Positions 6,794-13,764 of a stretch of DNA of 64,000 bases are shown here, piece after piece (the first letter of the stretch is position 1; each line of letters opens with the position of its first letter). Location: the NCBI GenBank assembly GCA_964654545.1, contig CAZZIU010000004.1, positions 1 to 64,000 of the forward strand. The letters run 5' to 3'. Under the pieces are notes generated by a model. The model was given only the letters and a program-made list of their open reading frames with translations, made no database searches and was not told the DNA's origin. This DNA comes from JABMOV01 sp964654545. Lineage in GTDB: Bacteria; Fidelibacterota; Marinisomatia; Marinisomatales; JABMOV01. The position numbers and the translations under genes were made by a program.

Positions 6794-7397
6794 GAGACTT
6801 TACGAGAGGGGTGAGGACGCAGGATTTTTATCTGACCGAGAACGGGAGTCTATAGACTGGTATCGAAACGAAGCGCAAATGCTTCGTGTTCAGCCTCGTC
6901 AATTCATGATAGAAGATTTATATAAACTCACACCAAGACTTCGCGGATTTAGAACATTGGGAAATATGTACATGTTTCACTATAAACCTAAAGGAATAGG
7001 TACGTTAGACTACTATGATCAATTTCCTTTAGTGTTTCCTATAGAAATGTATAATGATGGTTTTCTTGGAATCAATATGCATTATTTATCTCCAATATAT
7101 AGGGCTAGATTGATGGATGCTTTCGATGGTCTGTTGAATAATGAAAGATTTGATGATACAACTAGGTTATTGCCAGGCAGAGCAAATTATGAAGTTTTGT
7201 CTGGTATTGCAAAATATAAGTATTTTCGTCCATGTTTAAAGAGATATTTGAATGAGCAAGTAGTCAGTCGTTTTCTGAAAATAGATCCTTCAGATTGGCA
7301 GATTGCTTTGTTTTTACCGATAGATAGATTTAAAGGCGCTAAAAGACAAGAAGTTTGGATAGATAGTAAGAATGCTATAAGGAAGAGTTCTGTATGA
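6768..7397 (+). CDS. probable gp2 DNA end protector
   Basis: 209 residues, basic. The blocks KLTPRLRGFRTLGNMYMFHY, FPLVFPIE, GFLGINMHYLSP and IDPSDWQIALFLPIDRF are typical of proteins annotated as DNA end protector in T4-like phages, and its place next to gp4 matches T4 (genes 2 and 4 adjacent). gp2 binds the packaged DNA ends and protects them from host RecBCD after injection. T4 gp2 is longer (274), and I cannot show the relation residue by residue. A structural baseplate protein is the main alternative. It overlaps gp4 at its start and the next gene by ATGA. Confidence 0.55.
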   Translation: MAARKTTFERLYERGEDAGFLSDRERESIDWYRNEAQMLRVQPRQFMIEDLYKLTPRLRGFRTLGNMYMFHYKPKGIGTLDYYDQFPLVFPIEMYNDGFLGINMHYLSPIYRARLMDAFDGLLNNERFDDTTRLLPGRANYEVLSGIAKYKYFRPCLKRYLNEQVVSRFLKIDPSDWQIALFLPIDRFKGAKRQEVWIDSKNAIRKSSV

Positions 7398-8095
7398 GCC
7401 AATTTAATGTTCAAAATTTTAGAAGTTCGATAGGAAAAGGATTAGCCCTTCAAAGTAATTTTAGGGTTATGTTTTCTGGACCTTTGTTTCGATCTCGCAG
7501 TATCGAAGGTCTGACGATGTTGTGCAATCAAGCTACTATTCCGGGAAGATTAATTGATGCTTCTGATGTGTTTACATATGGTCCCAGAAGGAGACAGGCG
7601 CATAGGAATGTGTATGATGATCTTCAGTTGAGTTTTTATTGTCGAGATAAAGATATGTTTCCTAGGGGATTATTTGAAGATTGGCAAAATGCTATGGTAG
7701 ATGTGTATACTAATCGTGTTAGTTATTATGATGATTATTCTGTTGATATGGAAATTGAACAATTTGATGCAACCGGAAAGACAATATATTCGGTTCGTGT
7801 AGTTGATGCATTTCCGACAAATGTAAATCCTCTCGCATTAGATTGGTCGGCTTCTGGTGTTATACAAAATCTTTCGGTTGTATTTTCACTTAGAACTGTG
7901 TATCAGCAAAAGATTGGTTTTAGCCCATTTAGTAAATGGTTAACTGTTAATAATTTATATCCAAATGTCGATATCGCAGGGGCACTCGATGAATTTGGAA
8001 TGGCAATAATAACACAAAATGGAGCACAGGCAATTAGAAGATGGAAGCAAGGTCAAACTTTTGCTGAGAATCTATCTGATGTATTAAAAACTTAA
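7394..8095 (+). CDS. 54: gp54-like baseplate tail-tube initiator (tail tube family)
   Basis: 233 residues. It follows the pattern of the T4 gp19/gp54 tail-tube fold: a short N-terminal arm, NFRVMFSG, a CNQATIPG element equivalent to the LPG loop of tube proteins, a beta-rich middle with LQLSFYCR, the FEDWQNAM helix, and a final LSVVFSLRTVY strand. In T4, gp48 and gp54 cap the hub and start tube polymerisation. gp48 lies two genes on. The C-terminal 50 residues are extra. It may instead be another tube-fold hub protein, but the family assignment is good. Confidence 0.65.
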   Translation: MSQFNVQNFRSSIGKGLALQSNFRVMFSGPLFRSRSIEGLTMLCNQATIPGRLIDASDVFTYGPRRRQAHRNVYDDLQLSFYCRDKDMFPRGLFEDWQNAMVDVYTNRVSYYDDYSVDMEIEQFDATGKTIYSVRVVDAFPTNVNPLALDWSASGVIQNLSVVFSLRTVYQQKIGFSPFSKWLTVNNLYPNVDIAGALDEFGMAIITQNGAQAIRRWKQGQTFAENLSDVLKT

Positions 8096-8117
8096 TTGGT
8101 TATGGAGTAGATATATT

Positions 8118-8834
8118 ATGGCTTTACCGAAAATTTCCGCACCTACTTTTTATTTGAAATTTCCTACAACAGGCAGAGAAATTACTTATCGACCGTTTTT
8201 GGTTAAAGAAGAAAAAATATTATTAATGGCACAAGAGGGTGGAGATCAAAAAGAGGTGTTGCGTGCAGTTATTCAGGTTTTGAATAATTGTTGTTTAGAT
8301 GCGGATCTTAATATTGAAGAGTTATCCACTTTTGATTTGGAGTATTATTTTCTACAGGTCCGGGCCCGTTCGATTGGAGAACTAGTGAATCTAATGGTTC
8401 CGTGTCAGGAGTGTGACGCAAAGATACCAGTAGAGGTCGATTTGCTTAATGATGTAGATTTTGTATTTGATAGAGATGGGCATAATAAGCGTTTTGATTT
8501 AACCGATACTGTTGGCGTGACAATGAGTTATCCAACAGTTCAATCTAGTTTAAGTCGAGAGAAGGAATTGGATTCTGATAATATTGAAGATGTCTTTGCT
8601 GTTATCATAGATTGCATTGAAAGTGTTTATGACGATAAAGGCATTTATTATATGAAAGACATTTCGAGAGAAGAGGCAGAGGATTTTCTATATGGTTTGC
8701 CTCAAGTTTGCTTTGATAAGATTCGTTTCTTTTTTGATTCGATGCCTAAGATTCAGTATGAAAAAATACATAGTTGCCAAAATCAGCATGAGCAATTGGT
8801 GAGAGTGGAGGGAATGAACAATTTTTTTGGCTAG
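8118..8834 (+). CDS. 26: gp26 baseplate hub subunit
   Basis: 238 residues (T4: 208). The start has TGREITYRPFLVKEEKILLMA, a hallmark of the T4 gp26 baseplate family. C96-x2-C99 and a late SCQNQH suggest a zinc ribbon. gp26 is part of the baseplate hub. The last sense codons read AAT TTT TTT GGC before TAG, so a T-TTT-TTT slippery run lies at the very end, and the -1 frame continues open into the gp51-like gene. A fused gp26-gp51 product is therefore possible. GGAG about 11 bases before ATG is the ribosome-binding site. Confidence 0.85.
   Translation: MALPKISAPTFYLKFPTTGREITYRPFLVKEEKILLMAQEGGDQKEVLRAVIQVLNNCCLDADLNIEELSTFDLEYYFLQVRARSIGELVNLMVPCQECDAKIPVEVDLLNDVDFVFDRDGHNKRFDLTDTVGVTMSYPTVQSSLSREKELDSDNIEDVFAVIIDCIESVYDDKGIYYMKDISREEAEDFLYGLPQVCFDKIRFFFDSMPKIQYEKIHSCQNQHEQLVRVEGMNNFFG
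8822..8828 (+). promoter_or_regulatory. T7 slippery heptamer, candidate -1 frameshift site
   Basis: Seven consecutive T read as T TTT TTT in the gp26 frame, two codons before its TAG. Slipping back one base gives TGG CTA GGG CTC AGT CAT ATG, with no stop, and enters the gp51-like gene in frame. This has the form X XXY YYZ used in programmed -1 frameshifting. Confidence 0.55.
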
Positions 8835-8845
8835 GGCTCAGTCAT

Positions 8846-9016
8846 ATGTCTCTTGGATATTATTATAAGTTGAATTTTGATATTATGCAGTATCATAAAT
8901 GGAGTTTGACTGAGCTTGAGAATATGATTCCTTGGGAACGTGATGTGTATGTTATGCTTTTGGAAAAGTATGTGAAAGAGGAAAACGAAAGAATTGAGCA
9001 ACAAAATAGAGCATAA
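8846..9016 (+). CDS. 51: gp51-like baseplate hub assembly chaperone
   Basis: 56 residues: MSLGYYYKLNF, then MQYHKWSLTELENMIPWERD and a helical end rich in Lys and Glu. The HKWS(L/F)TExENMxPWE core is what marine T4-like phages have directly after gp26, annotated as gp51 hub assembly catalyst; T4 gp51 itself is longer (249). In T4 gp51 helps build the hub but is not in the finished particle. AGGG lies nine bases before the ATG, so independent starts are possible, but the frame is also reached from gp26 by -1 slippage at the T7 run, which would make a chaperone-type fusion. Confidence 0.7.
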   Translation: MSLGYYYKLNFDIMQYHKWSLTELENMIPWERDVYVMLLEKYVKEENERIEQQNRA

Positions 9017-9019
9017 ATA
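9012..9019 (+). promoter_or_regulatory. late promoter variant CATAAATA before gp48
   Basis: One mismatch (first base) to the late box TATAAATA. It overlaps the stop codon of the gp51-like gene and lies 27 bases before the gp48 ATG, the usual spacing here. The same variant recurs at 41180, also over a stop codon. Confidence 0.5.
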
Positions 9020-9046
9020 CAATAGAACATCTAAGGAAATGTATGT

Positions 9047-10180
9047 ATGTCATCAGATAATCCGACGCCAGATAAAACAGAAACCGAAATAGCTTATGAG
9101 ACATTTTCGGATACGTTTGAGGATCTTCAGAATCAAGTAGTAAATGCTCCAACTCAGGTTGAGAAGTTTGTATCATTACGGTATCCTCTTGATGTTGAAG
9201 GTCCAGAAGAGATGCATTTTGTTCGATTTGAGCCTTTAACTATTCGTGGTGCGACATTGCAGGCTGATGCAATACCTAAAAGAAGTTCGATTGCTAGTAG
9301 TAAATTGCGACGTTCTAAGAGTGATTTATCGAGTGCTGAAAGGTTTGGTGAAGTTGTTGGAGGACTGGTTGGGGGTTTTGCGGAAAAAGCAATTGAAGGT
9401 GCGGCAATTAATTTGTCGGGTAAGATTGCTAAAAAAGTTCCTGGGCTGATTGAAGCTGCTGGTTTTATATCTGGTATTATTGATTCTGTTAATGGAAGTA
9501 GTAAAAGTACCAGTCATGGATCTATTACTTTGTATAGCCCACCGAGTATGTCAGAATCATATAGCCCACAGTGGACCGGTGCAGCACTGGGTCCAGTCGC
9601 CGGGCAGGGTCTTCAGACAGCGACTCAAGGTATTTCTCAAGGACCTAAAGCTGCTATTACTAGAATGATGAATCAGATGCAAAATAGTCGCGATGGTGCA
9701 GCTTTTGCTACAAAAGCCGCAGGTGATGCATTAGGTACTTTGATTGGTGCTCAGGATTTGGGTGGAGCAGCATTGAAGCGTTTGACTAGCCAAGCGTTAA
9801 ATCCACATCTTGAAGCATTGTTTAGTAGTGTTAATTTTCGTGAATTTAATTTTTCTTTTACCTTTGCTCCTAGGTCCAGAAAAGAAGCAAATGAAGTACA
9901 GCAGATTATCAAGATGTTTAAATATTTTTCGGCACCTGCTTATGATAACGGAGGAAATGGTGTAGTCTTTTCTTATCCTGACGTATTTAATATTGCATAT
10001 TTTAATGAGGATAAAGTACACAAATTCCATCCTTGTGCTTTGACGGATATTCAGATTACTAGAAATCCTTTTGAAGTAAATTCCACTTTTTATGATGGGC
10101 ATCCAGTTCAGACACAAATGACGTTGCGCTTTATGGAAATTGCAATCGTTACAAAAGAACATATTTCTCAAGGGTTTTAA
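9047..10180 (+). CDS. 48: gp48 baseplate tail-tube cap
   Basis: 377 residues (T4: 364). An N-terminal strand-rich part carries MHFVRFEPL. A Gly/Ala-rich middle (about 90-245) probably threads helices, and the C-terminal tube-like domain starts at NPHLEALFSSVNFREFNFSF and includes PRSRKEANEVQQIIKMFKY. That last part is typical of T4-like gp48, which sits on the hub and nucleates the tail tube together with gp54. The ATG at 9047 is chosen from three overlapping ATGs because it opens the long frame. TAAGGAAA upstream is the ribosome-binding site. Confidence 0.8.
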   Translation: MSSDNPTPDKTETEIAYETFSDTFEDLQNQVVNAPTQVEKFVSLRYPLDVEGPEEMHFVRFEPLTIRGATLQADAIPKRSSIASSKLRRSKSDLSSAERFGEVVGGLVGGFAEKAIEGAAINLSGKIAKKVPGLIEAAGFISGIIDSVNGSSKSTSHGSITLYSPPSMSESYSPQWTGAALGPVAGQGLQTATQGISQGPKAAITRMMNQMQNSRDGAAFATKAAGDALGTLIGAQDLGGAALKRLTSQALNPHLEALFSSVNFREFNFSFTFAPRSRKEANEVQQIIKMFKYFSAPAYDNGGNGVVFSYPDVFNIAYFNEDKVHKFHPCALTDIQITRNPFEVNSTFYDGHPVQTQMTLRFMEIAIVTKEHISQGF

Positions 10181-10182
10181 TT

Positions 10183-11094
10183 ATGGCACGCCAATCGTAT
10201 TTTCAAATGTTTCCTACTATTGAATATGATCAAGATGGTCTTGGTGATAGTAAGGTTGTTGTGGATGTGATGAAGAGGGTTCGTGTAGTTGCCAATCAGC
10301 TTTCAGATAAGACGTTATTTTATGGATACAGCATGAAAGATTCTGAAAGACTTGAGGATATATCATATAAATTTTATGGAAGCTCCAAATTTCATTGGGT
10401 GCTATTACTGGTTAATAGTATTCAGGATCCTGTATATCAAACTGCGCTAACTACTGATCAGTTTTTAGGTTATCTTGAATCGAAATATGGAGAAGGTGAG
10501 AGAAAGGTTCAAGTGACATCTATTAAAATTTATGACGGTGTTGCTGATGTTAGAGGAAATGTTAGAAGTGTTATTGTCGGTGGAGAATTCCAAACAAAAT
10601 TCACATCTGTAGAAAGTATTGAAAACAAAGTATTCGTGGGAGATGAGGTTTCATTATCTGTACCATATTCTTGGTATACAGATGTTACGGGTGTGAATGA
10701 TCCTAAGTTTGTTCCTGGAATACAAAAGATTCCATATGGCGCATCTCAGACTGTGGTTTCTGTGGATAGTGATACTGAATTTACCACTGATTTAGATTGT
10801 TCTACTTTTAATACGTTTAATGCGAATACAGAGCCAGGTGTTGGAGAATCTGTGACTGCTCTTTTCAATGTTCATCATTTTGAAAGAACTAGAACGGGAC
10901 CTGCTGGAGATATTATCTATTCAAAATCAACTACTGATATTCGAGATTATGATAATCCTGCAATTTCAGTTAAGGCGATTAATCGTTTTGATTACGAAAA
11001 CGATTTGAATGATGAGAGGCGGTCGATATTAATATTGCGTCCAGAATTGTTGGATCCTTTTATTCAGGAGTTTAAGGGGCTAATGCAAATTTGA
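10183..11094 (+). CDS. 53: gp53 baseplate wedge protein
   Basis: 303 residues, longer than T4 gp53 (196). It starts SYFQMFPTIEYD. Residues about 45-85 are a LysM-like motif, ERLEDISYKFYGSSKFHWV followed by LLLVN, which is the recognised feature of T4 gp53. The central 150 residues form an extra beta-rich insertion absent from T4. gp53 completes the wedge and joins it to the hub-proximal ring. The end DPFIQEFKGLMQ resembles the terminal helix of T4 gp53. Only two bases separate it from gp48 and one from gp27. Confidence 0.85.
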   Translation: MARQSYFQMFPTIEYDQDGLGDSKVVVDVMKRVRVVANQLSDKTLFYGYSMKDSERLEDISYKFYGSSKFHWVLLLVNSIQDPVYQTALTTDQFLGYLESKYGEGERKVQVTSIKIYDGVADVRGNVRSVIVGGEFQTKFTSVESIENKVFVGDEVSLSVPYSWYTDVTGVNDPKFVPGIQKIPYGASQTVVSVDSDTEFTTDLDCSTFNTFNANTEPGVGESVTALFNVHHFERTRTGPAGDIIYSKSTTDIRDYDNPAISVKAINRFDYENDLNDERRSILILRPELLDPFIQEFKGLMQI

Positions 11095-11095
11095 T

Positions 11096-12433
11096 ATGGC
11101 TACCAATCGAACAAATGAAATAATTCAGCCTGGGGATTATTCTTTAGATAAATTAAACATCTTGACTTCTGGTGGTGATGTAGTTGACGTTCGCCAGATG
11201 GTCAATAACATTGAATTGTATACTAGTATATACCAGCAAGGAATAAGTGGGCAAATAACAATTACTGATGGTCTTGGTTTAGACCAGCAGTTTGGTATTC
11301 ATGGTAATGAGTATATTGAAATAGAGTTTAGTGTTCCTACTATCGAGGAACGAATAACTTTTTTTGGCGCAATTGCTGAGGTGAAAGATAGATCAAGAGG
11401 TATTGGTGATAGAGGCCAAGTTTATGTTTTGTCTTTTGTTTCGTTGGAATATTTTTTAAGCACACAAACTAAAATTAGAAAGACATATAAAAATCTAAAA
11501 ATTACAGATATTATTAGGTCTATATTTGATGAATATTTATTTGTATCTATTAGGCCTAAACCTATCGGTGTGCTTGATCCATCAGTTGGTTCTCATTCAT
11601 TTACTATTCCGAATCTTAGTCCATATAATGCTATTGAATGGCTAGCTGCGAAGGCGCAATCTAGCAGATATAGGTCTTCTTCAAATTATTATTTTTTTGA
11701 GAACCCAGATCAGTTTATATTGGCGTCGTTGGATGAGCTTTCAGTTTTTGAGCCGATCAAACAGTATACCTTTGGTTTTGACGTTCAATCTCCAACTGAA
11801 CGAAATGTGGAAGAGAAGTTTTCTAATTTGCTTGCATATAGGGTAATTAGAGAATTGTCTATAATTGATGATTCTAAGATGGGAGCATATTCTGGAAAAA
11901 GGCTAACATACGATTCGGTTTTGAGATCAACAGGAATTGATTATTATAATTATTTTGATCTATATGATGAGACAGTGCATTTGAATGGAGAGAATGTTCG
12001 TTCTAATTTTCCTGCTTATCAGACTAATAAAACCCAAATTGGCAATAACCATGATGTATATTATACGCTTGCGTCAAAGCATTTTGGTACGTGGGACAAC
12101 AGAACGTCGAGTGCTGTTTCTGATCAATTTACTCTTGGGCATAATTCATATGCAGTGCAGTATGGTCCAAATCAAGGAATTAGAATTAGTGCTCAAGCAT
12201 ATGGAGATCCAAGAAGAAAGTTGGGTCAAGTAGTCAATTTGCAGCTACCATCAATGACTCCTGTATCAGATGATGGTTCGGAATCACATAAATATTTATC
12301 GGGAAACTATATGATAGTTTCTTTAGCACACACACTAACTATTGGTGGAGTTGGAAAAGAATCATCATATACTATGGATATGGAATTGGCAACAGACACA
12401 TTTGCAACGCCATTCGACGAACCTGTACTTTAG
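11096..12433 (+). CDS. 27: gp27-like baseplate hub protein
   Basis: 445 residues (T4: 391). It opens with a segment containing VVDVRQMVNNIELY and SGQITITDGLG, typical of the gp27/gpD hub fold: two tube-like barrels that adapt threefold spike to sixfold tube. The IPNLSPYNAIEWLAAKAQS block is the conserved hub segment. It is placed just before the gp5 parts, as in hub clusters of other contractile tails. The middle is more divergent than for gp25 or gp6, so the T4 name rests on fold pattern plus position. Confidence 0.72.
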   Translation: MATNRTNEIIQPGDYSLDKLNILTSGGDVVDVRQMVNNIELYTSIYQQGISGQITITDGLGLDQQFGIHGNEYIEIEFSVPTIEERITFFGAIAEVKDRSRGIGDRGQVYVLSFVSLEYFLSTQTKIRKTYKNLKITDIIRSIFDEYLFVSIRPKPIGVLDPSVGSHSFTIPNLSPYNAIEWLAAKAQSSRYRSSSNYYFFENPDQFILASLDELSVFEPIKQYTFGFDVQSPTERNVEEKFSNLLAYRVIRELSIIDDSKMGAYSGKRLTYDSVLRSTGIDYYNYFDLYDETVHLNGENVRSNFPAYQTNKTQIGNNHDVYYTLASKHFGTWDNRTSSAVSDQFTLGHNSYAVQYGPNQGIRISAQAYGDPRRKLGQVVNLQLPSMTPVSDDGSESHKYLSGNYMIVSLAHTLTIGGVGKESSYTMDMELATDTFATPFDEPVL

Positions 12434-12443
12434 GAGACAAAAA

Positions 12444-13457
12444 ATGTCTATTACATTAACCGCAGAAGAGTATGAAAATCTTTTGTTGCACGAAGAATAT
12501 CTAGAAGAGAAATTGATTGTGATTGGAAAGGGAGCCAATTATGGTCAGGTTGTTTTCCTAGCTGGCGGTGCTGGATCTGGTAAAGGATTCTCTTTAGGTA
12601 ATTATATGGATGCCAATAAGTTTAAGGTTCGTGACGTAGACGAATGGAAGAGTGCATTCATGAAGCTCGATGGTATTCGTAAAGATGCATCAAAGGTGCA
12701 GAAAGGTGTTAGTGGAACTGAACTACGAAAAAAGGCTGTGATGAATTATGCAAAATCTCATGCCAATGATCCAGAAGGAACTTCTCCGAATATTCCTCAA
12801 ATGCCAAAAAAGGATCTTGACGAGTTGGATTTGAGAAATGCAGATGATGTATTTACGTTGCATAACTTAGTTGATAATCTTGGAATTAAAGACAAGACAC
12901 TAAACTATCTTCTTGGTGGTGCGAAATCGAGAGACCGTTTGCCAAATATTGTTTTTGATGTGACGCTGAAGAATACTAGAAATATGACCGAAGCAGTTTC
13001 TCAATTATTGTCTGTTGGATATCAACCAGAGAACATACATATTGTTTGGGTACTATCTGATTATGACTTTGCAGTACAGGCAAATATGGAGAGAAATCGA
13101 AGAGTTCCTAGTAAGATTTTATTGCAGACGCATGAAGGCGCAGCACGAACGATGTCAGATATTGTTCGAGGAAATATTCCTAAGAATGTGAATGGTGGTG
13201 TGTATGTTATTTTAGGCAAGTCTACTGTTTATTGGACTGATAAGAACGGTAATGAAATTAAAGTGACTCCTAAGTTTAACAATCCAAAGAACAGATCATT
13301 CCCTGTTGTTAAGGGGTTTACTTATCTGAAGGTAAAAGAAGCAGGCAAGAGATTTATTGCTGATAAGGAAATTCAAAAGAAACTGAATGATTGGATGGGA
13401 GATAGAATTCCTCCTTCCGTGCGCCAAGAAATTAAGAGAAAAGAACTAAAGGCATAA
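12444..13457 (+). CDS. P-loop ATPase/kinase inserted in the hub cluster
   Basis: 337 residues. Strand QVVFLAGGAGSGKGF carries a Walker A loop at 41-48, with Gly in place of the usual Ser/Thr after the lysine. NIVFDVTLKN at about 170 and HIVWVLSDY later look like the second strand (Walker B or lid region) of a zeta-toxin or nucleoside-kinase-like fold. Proteins of this type occur in the tail cluster of marine T4-like phages without a known role. I take ATG 12444 (TAGGAGAC upstream) rather than the longer frame, because the extension would lie inside gp27 and has no similarity. An assembly or host-modifying role is unproven. Confidence 0.7.
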   Translation: MSITLTAEEYENLLLHEEYLEEKLIVIGKGANYGQVVFLAGGAGSGKGFSLGNYMDANKFKVRDVDEWKSAFMKLDGIRKDASKVQKGVSGTELRKKAVMNYAKSHANDPEGTSPNIPQMPKKDLDELDLRNADDVFTLHNLVDNLGIKDKTLNYLLGGAKSRDRLPNIVFDVTLKNTRNMTEAVSQLLSVGYQPENIHIVWVLSDYDFAVQANMERNRRVPSKILLQTHEGAARTMSDIVRGNIPKNVNGGVYVILGKSTVYWTDKNGNEIKVTPKFNNPKNRSFPVVKGFTYLKVKEAGKRFIADKEIQKKLNDWMGDRIPPSVRQEIKRKELKA

Positions 13458-13461
13458 AATT

Positions 13462-13764
13462 ATGAAAACTGGTCTTGGTAGTGATGGATCGTTTTATTGG
13501 TTTGTCGGAATAATAGAAGATAGAATGGATCCTTTTGGTATTGGTCGAGTCCGCGTTCGTGCTTTTGGTGTGGACAATGAAGATAGGAATATTCAACCAA
13601 CGGATGATTTACCTTGGGCATATCCAATGTTATCATTCAACAACGATCAGGTTGTACATCCACCAAAAGAGGGAACGTGGGTTGTAGGTTTTTGTAGAGA
13701 CGGAAGATCATTTCAAGATCGTGTAGTATTAGGAACAATCAATACAGGGGCATTCAATGGCTGA
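13462..13764 (+). CDS. 5: gp5 OB-fold domain as a separate protein
   Basis: 100 residues, equal to the N-terminal OB-fold of T4 gp5 alone. FYWFVGIIEDRMDPFGIGR, then RVRAFG and DLPWAYPM, and a final EGTWVVGFCRDG and VVLGTIN, are the gp5_OB signature. In T4 this domain sits on the gp27 torus and is followed by lysozyme and beta-helix in one polypeptide. Here the frame ends after the OB-fold, and the next gene, overlapping by eight bases, carries the beta-helix. AAAGG before the ATG is a weak ribosome-binding site. Confidence 0.85.
   Translation: MKTGLGSDGSFYWFVGIIEDRMDPFGIGRVRVRAFGVDNEDRNIQPTDDLPWAYPMLSFNNDQVVHPPKEGTWVVGFCRDGRSFQDRVVLGTINTGAFNG

Noticed and set aside
12342..12443. Longer start for the P-loop ATPase gene
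   Set aside because: The extra 34 codons overlap the end of gp27 in another frame and show no conserved pattern; ATG 12444 has AGGAG upstream.
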